In this document: piece by piece, positions 10,837 to 21,848 of the stretch | Layout: the number at the start of each line of letters is the position of its first letter | Numbering within the stretch: the first letter of the stretch is position 1 | Assembly (NCBI GenBank): GCA_033060915.1 | Contig: CM065384.1 | Span: 13,510,501 to 13,574,500, forward strand | Length of the DNA: 64,000 bases | From: Euryodendron excelsum | Taxonomy: Eukaryota > Streptophyta > Magnoliopsida > Ericales > Pentaphylacaceae | Direction of reading: 5' to 3' | Made by a program: the position numbers and the translations under genes | The notes under the pieces: generated by a model | The model's input: the letters and a program-made list of their open reading frames with translations, nothing else | Told to the model about the DNA's origin: nothing | The model's database searches: none

Positions 10837-11884
10837 AGGTTGGATAACACTGGCGCCTGTTGCAGTGACGCCAGGCCAAACTTTACACTAGCGCCACTAG
10901 GACTGGCGCCAAGCCATTTTTTGGCATGGCACCACTATTAGTAGTGCCAGCCATTTAGGAAATGTTTGAGGTCAGTAAGCAACGTATCTTTGACTAGATT
11001 TGGGCGCCTGTACTAGTGACTACCATGTAATTTTTAGCCTGGCTTCACTAGGAGTGACTCCGGAAAGTCTGGGAATGACCCAGAAGGTCAGAAAAGAGTA
11101 GGAACACTTTAAATAGTGTCCCAGAGGTATTTAACTCGAAAAATGAGGACAAGATGTGTCGGAAGGGTTGATCGGGCCTTTAGGGGCAAAACGGTCAACC
11201 GGATCAGGAAGCTGCCGGGACGCACTTGGACTGACCCAGAAGAAAACTTGGGATTTGAAAACATTATTTAGAATGTTCCCAAAGGTTACCGGTTTGATTA
11301 CCAGAGCCGGTGTGGTCGGAAAAGGAGACCGGCCCACCAGCGGCAAAACGGTCATTTTGCACCAAGTTTGCCGGAACTGACTCGGAATGATCCAGAAAGG
11401 TAAAAAGAGGTTAAGAACACTATAAAAATTAGTCTTAGAGGATTACCGGTTTGATACCCAGAGCCGGTGTGGTCGGAAAAGGAGACCGGCTCATTAGGGG
11501 CAAAACGATCATTTTGCACAGGTTTGCCGGAACTGACTCGGAATGATCTGGAAAGGTAAAAAGAGGTTGAGAATACTATAAGAAGCATTCTTGGGAAGTT
11601 TCCAGTTTGATACCCAGAGCCGGTGTGATTCTCGGGGCATTTGGATGCCTAGGGGCACAATGGTCATCTTGATCGAAAAGTCTCGGAAAAGGCCCAATGG
11701 GCAGTTTGGTCATTTTTCACCGAAGTGGGCTAGCAGGCACTAGCGTTGACCTGGGTTTTGAGTGTTTCCGACACTCTGACGGCAGTCGTCGTGACACAGG
11801 GGTTTGTTGGCAATTCCCTGTATCGACCTATTTACGAGTATTTTCGCTACTCGAACGGTTGTGATGTTTGCAAGTATTTCTGCT

Positions 11885-12490
11885 ACTTGGACCGTCTCGA
11901 GGAATAAACTATCTTGAGAGAGGGATTGGAAAGGGGACTTATCGTCTCCGAAAAGACGCGCCTGATTTGGAACCATCTCGAGGAATAAACTGTCTCGAGA
12001 GAGGGATTAGAAAGGGGACTTACCGTCTTTGAAAAGACGTGCCTGATTTGGAACAGCCTCGAGGAATAAACTATCTCAAGAGAGGGATTGGAAAGGGGAC
12101 TTATTGTCTTTGAAAAGAGGTGCCTGATTGAGAACTGTCTCGAGGAATAAACTATCTCGAGAGAGGGATTAGAAAGGGGACTTACCGTCTTCGAAAAGAC
12201 GTGCCTGATTGGAACCGTCTCGAGGGATAAACTGTCTTGAGAGAAGGATTGGGAAGGGGACTTATCGTCTCCGAAAAGACGCACCTGATTTGGAACCGTC
12301 TCGAGGAATAAACTGTCTCGAGAAAGGGATTGGAAAAGGGACTTATCGTCTTTGAAAAGACGTGCTGATTTGGAACCGTCTCGAGGAATAAACTGTCTTG
12401 AGAGAGGGATTGGAAAGGGGACTAACCGTCTTTGAAAAGACGTGCCTGATTGGAACCGTCTCGCAGAATAAACTGTCTCGAGAGAGGGAT
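11885..12490 (-). repeat. 81-bp U3 tandem array in LTR-2
   Basis: About seven to eight units of the family A array. Each has GAGGAATAAACTGTCTCGAG, GGGATTGGAAAGGGGACTTA and a dyad such as CGTCTTTGAAAAGACG. Copy number differs from LTR-1 (about 4), LTR-10 (about 7-8) and LTR-11 (about 5). Confidence 0.85.
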
Positions 12491-12693
12491 TGGAGTTTGA
12501 ATTGGAAAGAACAATGCCCCTAAGGGCATTTTGGTCATTTTGCCTCTATTTAGGCCTGGTGGGCCAGTGAGGCGATGGACAAACGGGATTTGGACTTAGG
12601 AAATCAGTTTCGATTAGAATACGTCCATATTAACTTGAGTACAAGTCTGGATGGAGCGTAGACTGCTGAGCGGTCAAAAATAGGGTGCTTACA

Positions 12694-13081
12694 CAAAGAA
12701 ACTAACATAGTATCTACTCACAGCCAATATGCAAATGCAAGTGTACATGCAGTATGTGTGTGAAATTTTTAAAAATGGAGGAAAGGCCCTAACAACTCCC
12801 ATCCATCATGTCTATTCAATCCTATTCATTCATGACATACATGACAGCTAATATGACATAAAATAAAATGTCAACAAGGGTCCACCTATCTTAATGACAA
12901 AATTAATGCAAAATTGAATGATTGAATATGAATTAAATGCAAGCAATGACATTGTTTTGAGAATGTCTTTGAAAAGATTGATTTTGGAAAATTTGAAATG
13001 GATAGGATTGGACAAATTAATCAAAGATTCTAGATAAGTGTAGGGCGAATAGACATGATAATGGCCTAACCCTCTAAGCGT
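12694..13081 (-). mobile_element. Leader of minus element M2
   Basis: Matches the M3 leader at about 31600-32000 by eye (AACAACTC-CATCCATC-TGTC, then AATGCAAAATTGAATGATTGAATG) and leads directly into a primer site and LTR. Its left end is cut by LTR-2, so M1 appears to have inserted into the M2 leader. Confidence 0.75.
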
Positions 13082-13100
13082 CCCCAGTAGAGCTACCACT
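13082..13100 (-). promoter_or_regulatory. Primer-binding site of M2
   Basis: The minus strand reads TGGTAGCTCTACTGGGGA next to the inner LTR end. It is a degenerate form of TGGCGACTCTGCTGGGGAC, which by recall is complementary to the 3' end of plant tRNA-Arg. Compare 61314 and 32003. Confidence 0.7.
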
Positions 13101-16100
13101 GTCGCACCCCGATTTTTCACACTCGAGAAAGTAAGTGAGAAAAACACAATACTTCCTCATTAGAACTCATCTTCCTAAAAGGACCAGTGCAACTTGGTTT
13201 GAATTGGAAATTTATTTGAATAAGGGCTTTTGGGAAAAATTTGGAGTCGCCACCTAACTTTGTTAAGGTGAGTTAGTTCACCTAAAACTATATAAAATTA
13301 AAAAATTAAACTTAGAATTTTTGAAAAGGTTTGGAAAGCTTCCTTAAGAGAGGGATTTTTTTTTTTTTTTGGTAGAGAAAATAGGTTGTTTGGCAACCTT
13401 CGAAAATATTTAAGCCTTTTTGGAAAATAACTCCATTTTGGTCTTTCAAAAGCAATGATTCTAGGTTCGGAGGTTGGTTATGTATAGCGAAGAGACACAA
13501 GACTATCACCTTATCTCGCCTTTGCAGTACCTGCATGTCTTATCACCCTAGGTTCACTCATTTAGAATCTCCATATATCCAATGTCCAATTGTATCCACT
13601 TTGAAAAGAATTTTGAAAAATTGTTTGATATGATGCATGATGTGCAAGTGCATGAAAATAATTTGAAGAGAGATTGATTTTGACAAAGAGAATTAGAATT
13701 TTGAAAAAGGTTGTGAAAATTGAAAACTTGAAAAAGGTTATGAAAATTGAAAACTTGAAAAAGGTTGTAACCGCACCCATGAGGGTTGCCTACATATCTC
13801 TTTGTTTGGAATTAGGTTAGTTGCAGTTTGGACTCAGGATTCAGTTGAAAATAGACACTTTGAGGTCTTATTTGATTTGAAAAAGACACTTTGAAGCCTT
13901 TGAAAAGTTTTGGTCGAAAAGGGTTTAATTTGAACTTTGATAGAAAGATTTGAAATTGAACTTTGATTTGAAATTGAGCTTGAAGTTGACTTTACAATAA
14001 AACTTGAACTTGAAGTTGAGTTTTGAAATAGACTTTGGACTTGTTTTCAAAAATTTGATCGAACTTTGAAATCATCTTGACTTGAATTGGAGTTTGAAAA
14101 CCATCTTGGCTTAGACTTGAGTTTTAAAAAAGAATTGAAATCTCCTAACCTAGGATTAGGGTTGAACTAGAGTTTTGGCCTCCTAGGATTTATGCAACCT
14201 AGGGTTGAAACATACACTCGAAATAAAGAGGTTTGGTTTTAGAAAGTTTTAATTTTAGGAAAGTTTAAAATCAGGAAAGCTCAAATTAAAAAAGTTTCGA
14301 ATTAGGAAGGATTTTATTTTGGAAATATTTGATTTTGGAAAATTTTCAAATTAGTAAAGTTCCAAATTAGAAAAATTTTGAATTTCGAAAGGTTTGAACT
14401 TAGAAAAATTTAAATTTGAGATTTGGAAGGGTTTGAATTAAGAAACATTGAATTTGGAAAGTTGAGTTTGAAAATAGTAGGTCTTGAAATTAGAAAAGAT
14501 TGGAATTAGAAAAGTTTGAAATTAGAAAAGATTTGAAGGTTTGAAATTAGGAAAGATTTTATCTATATTTCCTAAAGTGGAAAACTAAATCTTCTTTCCA
14601 AAAATAAGTGATTTAATTTGGTTTCCTATTGGGAAAATATTTTATTGGACTTAAAATTGGAAAGCTCTAGTTTTGAAAATTTTGAATTTGAAAATCTATG
14701 ATTTTGTGTCGAAAAAGGGTTTGGGATAGTTGTGATTTAAGAAAAATAGAAAGTCATGATTTTAGGAAGGGAATTGGGATTTCCTAATCACAAATTCTAG
14801 GGTTTTGACTTGGACTTTAAATAAAAGAGTTTTTGAGAATTAGATATTTGAAAAGAGTTTTTAGGAAGTAGATTTGCAAGATAATTTTAGAAAGGGATTT
14901 GAATATAGACTTTTACAAGTCTCTAAAATATCTCACTTCCTAAAATGATTCCAATCATGAGAAGACTAGAATCATTCCAAGATTGTGATTTTGATAACAA
15001 CTAGGGTTCGAAACCCTAATATAGACTTAGATGGTCTCTTTGAATGTAACACTCCTAAAATAACCCTAACCATGGAATGACTAGAATCATCGTAGAGTTG
15101 TGATTTCTTGAAAAGCAATTTAAGACTTGAACTCAAACTTGATGGTCATATTGAATATAACACTTCGCTAAAACAACCCTAACCATGTAATGACTAGAAT
15201 CATTATAGGAGTGTGATTTTGAAAACAAGTTTAAAAGAAGGAGGTTTTGAATGTAAGTTTTGAAAGAGAACTTTGATGCAAATTTAAAATAACTTTGAAT
15301 GTAATATTGAATACAATATATGAACATGAAAACCACAATGCAAAAGGGAAGTGAACATAGAAGGTTAGGTTTTACCACATAATCAAGGGTGCCGGAACCA
15401 CACCGTCTTAGGTTGAACTTGAAGAAAGCCCTTACACAATGACCTTCAACAATTATTTCTAGGCATAAACCAGGAAGTCCCTTGTTTTAAGCATACAAGA
15501 AAAGGAGGTAGAAGATGAGAATTAAAATAGAAGAGAACTCAAGTGGGTTAGGAGAGAGAAGAGAGGGGATTGCATAAACTAACTTAAAAACCAACCTTGT
15601 CTCTTTTTTGTTTCGATTGCTTTGTTTGCTTCACCTTAGGAGCTTTGAATACGTAGCACCTGATCTTCAATAGATGCTTGAAAGCTTGTATTTGAGTGTA
15701 TAGAGGCTAGCTAGTGTTTCTGCATATGGAGTGTTGGGAGGTTAGTGCTTAAAGTAGACTTGAGAAAATTAGGGTTTCGAAGCCTATTTTTAGTGAGGCA
15801 ACGTTTCTGGACGGAGTCTACAGACCCTTTTTGCACAGAAAGAGATCTTTATTTATAGGCAATTGGAATAGGAATTAGCGCCTGTTGCAGTGGCGCCAAT
15901 GGGTTTTTAAGCTTAGCGCCACTAGGAGTGGTGCCAGGCCATTTTTTTGGCTTCGCGCCACTACTAGTGGTGCCAATCCCTTTGGAAACTTTTAAGGTAG
16001 CAAGAAACAGATCTTTTGACCATTGGTACTTAAGGAAGAAGATTTGGGCCCCTGTCCTAGTGACTAACATGTAATTTTTAGCCTGGTTCCACTAAGAGTT

Positions 16101-17466
16101 ACTCCAAAAAGTTTGGAAATGATCTAGAAGGTCGTGGATGGACAAGAACCCCTAAAAGAGTATTCTGGAGTTAACTGGTTTGATAACTAGAGCCAGTGTG
16201 GTTGAAAAGGGTGATCGGCCTTTCAGGGGTAAAATGGTCATTTGAACAGTGAAACACCGAAACTGGTATGGAGTCAACCAAGATAGGAGTCTAAGGTTAG
16301 AAACACTATGAAGAGCTCTCCAAAGGAGTGCCTATTTGATACCCAAAGCCGATATAGTTGGAAGAGGCGACTGGGCCACTAAGGGCAAAACTATCATTCC
16401 ATATTGGGTTTGCCAAAATGGACTAGGAACAGCTTGAAAAGGTACTAAAAGGTTGGAAATACTGTTAAAAGCATTCCTAGATGGTAATCAGTTGATACTT
16501 AGAGCTGGTGTGGTTTCCAGAGGTAATCGGATGCCTAGGGACAAAATGGTCATTTTAATTGAATGATCTCAGAATTGATCTAGAACATACTGGAAGGCAT
16601 TTGAACATGCCAGATTGTCTTTTAGACAATCTTAGAAAAATGGACTTACCGCTCTGAGGACTTTGGTACTTTTTCAAGAAGCGTGATGGCAGGGCCTAAG
16701 GGGTTGTTTGATCATTTTTACCAGAGTAGGCTAGAAGGCACTGGTGATGACCTGAGTTTTAAGTGTTTTCATCATTTTGACAGTGTGTGATGAGTTGGTT
16801 TCTAAACATATTCCATCATTTGGTAAACGTGTCACGGCCAAGAGACATGTTCGGTAGGGGATTTGTTGGCAATTCCCAGTGTCGACCAATTTGCGAGTGT
16901 TTTTGCTATTTTGACGGTAGCAATATTTGTGAGTATTTTCGTCACTCTAACGGTGCATGTTTATTCCAGAGACTGCTTGATTTTTAGGAAGCTACTGAAT
17001 AGTCTTATCGTCTCGGGGTTTGAGGTACTTTCCCGACTGACATGTCAAATAGTGAACATTCTACGTTGGCTAGTTAGCCAGCGCTAGAAGTGAACTGCTC
17101 TACCATTGTGGGGACTAGGGTTCTGTCCCGGTAGACAGATTTGAAGGGATTTATGGTTTTAAGGAGTTTTCTCAGTAAATATGCCGAATTGAACTTGACT
17201 GGTCTGGACTGGAATTGGAACAGGAATTGAGGTTGAAATATGGACTTACCATCTTGAAGAAAACATGTTGATTGGAATTGGACTGAGCAATGCCTCAAGG
17301 GCATTTTGATCATTTTGCCTCCATTAGGCCTTGGGGGTCTGCGAAGTAGTTGATTAATTGGATTGAGTCTGGAAAGCCAGTTTGGGCTTGAATGTGTCCG
17401 TATTGGTTTGAATGTGAATCCGATTAGACCAAAAATTGCCAAGTGGGCAAAAATGGGGTGCTTAAA
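13100..17466 (-). mobile_element. LTR-3: 5' LTR of M2 (4.37 kb)
   Basis: It begins TGTCGCACCCC on the plus strand and ends GGGGTGCTTAAA, with the terminal CA mutated to AA. TATA is at 15850-15859 (minus). It lacks the 81-bp array but shares U3 words with M3 (AAACGTGTCACGGCCAAGAG), so it belongs to that subfamily. The next bases, GAAAT (17467-17471), are the expected duplication. Confidence 0.85.
15850..15859 (-). promoter_or_regulatory. LTR promoter TATA box (LTR-3)
   Basis: The minus strand reads GCCTATAAATAAAG at the usual TATA position, next to GGCGCC dyads at 15880-15990. Confidence 0.6.
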
Positions 17467-20400
17467 GAAATCTATGGTCCGGAGGTTAGTTACGTGTAGG
17501 GAAGATATCCTAAGATCACCACCCTACCTGCCCTTGCAGTACCTACATGTCTATTCACCCTATATTCACTCACTCTAATCTCTAGTTCCTAAATGTCCGT
17601 TCATGTCCACTTAAAAAAAGATTTTATCATCACTTTTAGGATGAATGATTCATGATACAAGTTTTGAAAAGAGTTTGGGAGTTTTTCAAAAAAAAATTAG
17701 AAATAGAAGTTTGAAAAAGAGGATTTGATTTGGAAATAGAAGTTGTGACCGCAGCACCTATGAAGGTTGTCTACGTTTCTCATTTGGCAAGAATCAAGTC
17801 AGTCGTAGTTTGGGCAAGGGTCCGATTGAAAAGAGACTTGTGAGAGTGCTGGAATGTTTTGAAGCTTGAACTCAGAAGAGTTTTGATTTGAAATTGGATG
17901 TTGGAGTATTTTTGAAATAGAACTTGAAGGTTTTTGGAAGTGTCTTTGAAATGGGATTTGGAGCATTTTGAAATGTTTTTTTAACATAACTCAAGAGAGT
18001 TTTGGAGATTTTTGAAAACTTGATTAAGGGTCCTTGAAAATGGGATTTGGATTTGGAAAAGTTCTTGTGAATTTGACTTTAAAAGATTTTTGAAATAGTT
18101 TTTGATGTACCTTATGAAAGGTATGTTGAATATTTCATCGCCCTTAAGGGATTAGCTATTTGAAAGCTAAACTCCTTCAAGGCTATGAGTTTTGGAAAAC
18201 ATTTTAGAAAAAGGAGCTAGAAACTTTCATTGTTTGAATATCTCACTTGATCTTGGACAACTCTCACAATAGAAAGCCTAGGGTTGTTTCAAGAATGTGA
18301 TGTTTGACAATAGTTTTTTTAAAGAGGTTTTGAAGAATGTTTAGGGTTTGGAACCCTAATATGAACCTTAGAGGTTTCATTTGATGTATCACTTTTCTTA
18401 AGAAACCCTAACCATGATAGGGTTAAAATCATTTTTGAAAGTAGTTTTTGAAAAATGCTAAGCGTAGCTATTTTGGATTGAGATAAGTTTGTGAGAGCTT
18501 TTGAAAACATTTTTGAGTGAAGTAAGAGTATTTTGAAAAGATAGTTTGAAAAAAGAAAAAAGGTTTAGAGTTGGAGTCTTGAAGCCATTAAACCTTGGTT
18601 GGGTATACTAGGGTTAGGTTGACCAACTAGGATTTATACAACCTAGGGTTGGGCCAACTAGGGTTTAGGTAACTTAGGGTTTCGGAAGGTGATTTTGAAA
18701 TATGGTTTAGGGTTAGGGCTTCACCCTAATGGTTTGGAGATGGTTTAGGAAGTGGTTTTATGCATGCACTTGAAAAAGGAAATGTGGAAAATCTATGATT
18801 TCATGTAAGAAAAGATATGATTTTTTGTCGAAAAAGGAAATATTTGATGCAAGAATGCAAAATGGAAAGATTTGATTTTGTTTAAAAAAATAAAAAGATT
18901 TGATTTTGTTTCAAAAAATGGAAAGATTTTATTTTGTTTCACAAAATGGAAGATTTGATTTTGCTTCCAAAATAGAAAGATTTGATTTGATTTAAAATTG
19001 AAACTGGTAAGACTGGATTTGAAAATCTTATGATTTCATGTGAAAGATTTTGTCATTTTGTGTGACATTTTTTGAAAGCCAACTCAAAAGAGCTATGCAC
19101 TTTTTGAAAAGTATAATGCAACAAGGACTTTGAAAATCATTTTCATACAATGAAAGTAAAAAGATGCAAGAATGCAAAATAAAGGTTAGGGGACTTAAGG
19201 AAGGCTTCATAAGGCATGAAAATCTAGGGTTTCAACCAAAGTTTTAGGAAATCAACTTTTAGAACCATTTTTAGAAAAATCCTTAAATATGAAGTTTGAA
19301 AAGTGTGTAGAGATTAATGATACTAGAGGGTTTGAAGAGGATGTTTAGGGTTTAAAACCCTTATATGGACTTTGAAAGTCGTATTGAATGTTTCACTATC
19401 CTAAAGCAACCCTAACCATGAAAAAGGCTAGAATCACTTTAGGATTGTGATTTTGAAAAACAAATTAGGGTTTTGAAATCGTAATATGAACTTTGGTGGT
19501 CACTCTGAATATATCACTTTCCTAGGAAACACTAACCATGAAAATGTTACAATCACCCTATGATTGTGATTTTGAAAGCAAAGCAATTGTAAAAAATGCA
19601 TAATCATGACAATTATAATGCAAATGGTCATGAAGATACAAGGTTTAAGATTTTACCACATAATCAAGAGGGCTCGAGACCACACTATCACAAGGTAGAT
19701 TATAGGAAAGCCCCCAACCGATGAACTCTCCAAGGGTTTCCCTAGGCATGGATCCAAGGTCCTCTTGTTTCAAACATGCAAGAAGAGGAGGTAGAAGATG
19801 AGGATTAAAATAGAGAATAGCCTAAGTGGACTAGGAGAGAGAATATAAGAAGTGTGGGATTACAATATGTAAATAAGAACCATACATTGCCTTCGAATCT
19901 TCTTCAAGCTTATGTGGAGACTTCATCTTGGTATTGGGAGGACTCTAAGAGCTTCGAAGGGGCTAAAGATGGCCTCCAATGGTGCTTGGGAGCTAGGGTT
20001 AGAATGTATGAGATAAAGGGGGCTCACACCTTTGAGAGGATTAGGGTTTTTGAGATTTTCAGCGAGCTGTCTGGAGAGAGGCAAAGCTTTGCTAAGATTT
20101 TCTAAACCTGGAATATGCTGGGGGGATGCACTATATTTATAGGAAAAATTTTGGCTTAGCATCACTCATAGTGGTACCATCCATATATGGAAGTGATCTT
20201 TAAGGAATATTTGACCTTGGGCTATAAGGCAATGATCTAGGCACCACTTGGAGTGGCTCCAAGCCATTGTTTGACCTAGCTCCACCATAAGTGGCTTTGA
20301 AAAGTTTTGGTTCAGTTTGGAAAGGTTCCGGACCACGGGGCCTAGCTAGAAAAGGACAGGGACACTCGAAAGAGTGCCCCAGAGGTTGCTAGTTTGATAC

Positions 20401-20530
20401 CTAGAACGGGTGTGGTTGAAAGAGGTGACCGGCTTGCCAGGGGCAAAACGGTTATTTTAACCAGGATTCACCGGAACTGATCCAAAGTTGACTGGAATGG
20501 AATTTGAAGGTTAGGGACACTGGGGAAATA
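17467..20530 (-). mobile_element. LTR-4: truncated older family A LTR
   Basis: It starts abruptly at GGTCCGGAGGTTAGTTACGTG, about 400 bp inside an intact LTR. It continues through the TCAGTCGTAGTTTGG block (17796), the middle part, a TATA box (20131-20141, minus) and some 157-bp U3 repeat sequence, then breaks off near 20530. Wording such as CTCAAGAGAGTTTTGGAG is shared with LTR-5 and LTR-6, a diverged subfamily. The first ~400 bp are probably left of the window, displaced by the M2 insertion. Confidence 0.7.
20131..20141 (-). promoter_or_regulatory. LTR promoter TATA box (LTR-4)
   Basis: The minus strand reads CCTATAAATATAG at the conserved TATA position of this LTR, just beside a TGGTAC/GTGGTACC-like dyad. 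Confidence 0.5.
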
Positions 20531-21539
20531 TCCAACCTTGGCTTCATTTTCTATGTTTCAAACCATTTTTAAAAACACCATTGTTCCAATCTTCCAAAGC
20601 TCTCTAAATTGATGTTCAAATGATTTTCACAAAAAGGTCTCTAAGTAGGACTTTCTTGAAGTTTAAGCCAAGAACTGTAGATTTCCATGCCTTAGGAAAC
20701 CCCTCCTAAGACCCCCAATCTCTACCATTGTATCCATGCATTTCACTCTTTTGAGTTGCATAGAAATTGGTTTCCAAAACCCCCTCTCTAAAAAGAGGTT
20801 TTCAATATCTTCAAAACCTTAAAAAATAACCCTTCCTAGGGAGGTTTTTCAATGATTTTGCTATGTTGAGTTTTGAGATTGGAATGGTCTTAAAGATGCC
20901 CTCTTTGGAGTGGTTTTCATCAAAACAACCATATGAACACTAGCTCCCTAGAGTGGTTTTAATACATAAAAGTGGTTTTCAAAACAACCCTCATTAAGGA
21001 GATGTTAAAGCTCACTCTTTTAAGTTTTTACAAAAGTGGTTTTCAAAACTACCCTCACTTGAGTGGTTTTCAAGCTTTAAAATGGTTTTAAAAACTACAT
21101 ATTCCATATTGATTTTAAAATTTTACTCTCTTAAGTTTGTGGTTGAAATGGTTCCAAGGTGACCCTCTTTAGAGTGGTTTTCAAAAATCCGCCATATGAA
21201 CCCTATAGTCGAGTGGTTTTCATAAAAATGGATTTCAAAGCATGTAACTCTCTTGAGTTGATTTCCAAAAGCTTTCACATAAAATGATAAGGTTTCCTTT
21301 ACATGAAATCAAGGTTTTCAAAAGCCCTTTTTCCAAAGTTTATGCATAAAATCACCTTTTCCAACTTTCCAAAACCACTAGGACAAAACCCTAGTTTAAA
21401 ACCACCTTTCAAAACCACTAATTTCAAAACCCTTGTTCAAAACCACCATTCCAAAACCATAGGTTCAAACCCTAGCTCAGAACCATTTTTCCAAAACCAC
21501 TAGAACAAAACCCTAGTTCAAAACCCCTCTCCCAGACCA

Positions 21540-21840
21540 CCTATCAAAACCCTAGGTTAACTTGACCTTAGTTATCAAACCCTAGATTAAATTGACCCTA
21601 ATTATCTAACCTTAGGTTAACCTAACCCAAGTTAGTTAACCCTACGTTAACCAAATCCTAGGTTAACCTAACTTTAGTTAGTTAACCCTAGGTTAACCAA
21701 ACCCTAGTTAGTTAACCCTAGTTCAATCCAATCCTAATTTAATGTAACCATAGTTAGTAAACTCTAGGTCACCTTAACCATAGGTAAACCTAACTCTAGT
21801 TAGTTAATCCTAAGCCCTCCTAACCCTAGTTACCTTAACC
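21540..21840 (+). repeat. CCCTAGGTTAACCTAA degenerate repeats
   Basis: Repeats of CCCTAGGTTAACCTAACC with period roughly 25-50 bp. They resemble telomere words only superficially. A reverse-complement copy is at 37759-37960. Confidence 0.8.
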
Positions 21841-21843
21841 AAG

Positions 21844-21848
21844 ATGGG
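21844..21848. repeat. Target-site duplication of M3, left (ATGGG)
   Basis: ATGGG directly before TGTTGCACC. The identical ATGGG follows TGCTGACA at 36679-36683. Joining the flanks gives continuous LTR-5 sequence. Confidence 0.9.

Larger units (their letters stand above)
7656..12693 (-). mobile_element. LTR-2: family A 5' LTR of M1, first ~200 bp lost
   Basis: It ends GGGTGCTTACA at 12693 (sense start TGTAAGCACCC). Internal order is the mirror image of LTR-1, with TATA at 10826-10836 and the 81-bp array at 11890-12490. The end facing the interior is truncated: leader sequence passes straight into TCACCTAAAAACTAAGAATAATCC, which lies about 200 bp inside intact LTRs. The first bases outside, CAAAG (12694-12698), are the expected duplication; its partner would be left of the window. 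Confidence 0.85.
20531..21848 (+). mobile_element. LTR-5, left part (plus strand), interrupted by M3
   Basis: G-poor plus-strand LTR middle region. Landmarks such as CCATGCCTTAGGAAACCCCTCC, CTCTTTTGAGTTGCAT and the CCCTAGGTTAACCTAACCC repeats mirror LTR-4. It continues after M3 at 36684. U3 and TATA are missing, so it is truncated at its 5' side. Confidence 0.7.

Noticed and set aside
11885..12490. CRISPR-like regular repeat spacing
   Set aside because: Units are tandem without unique spacers, and the sequence is plant retrotransposon LTR.
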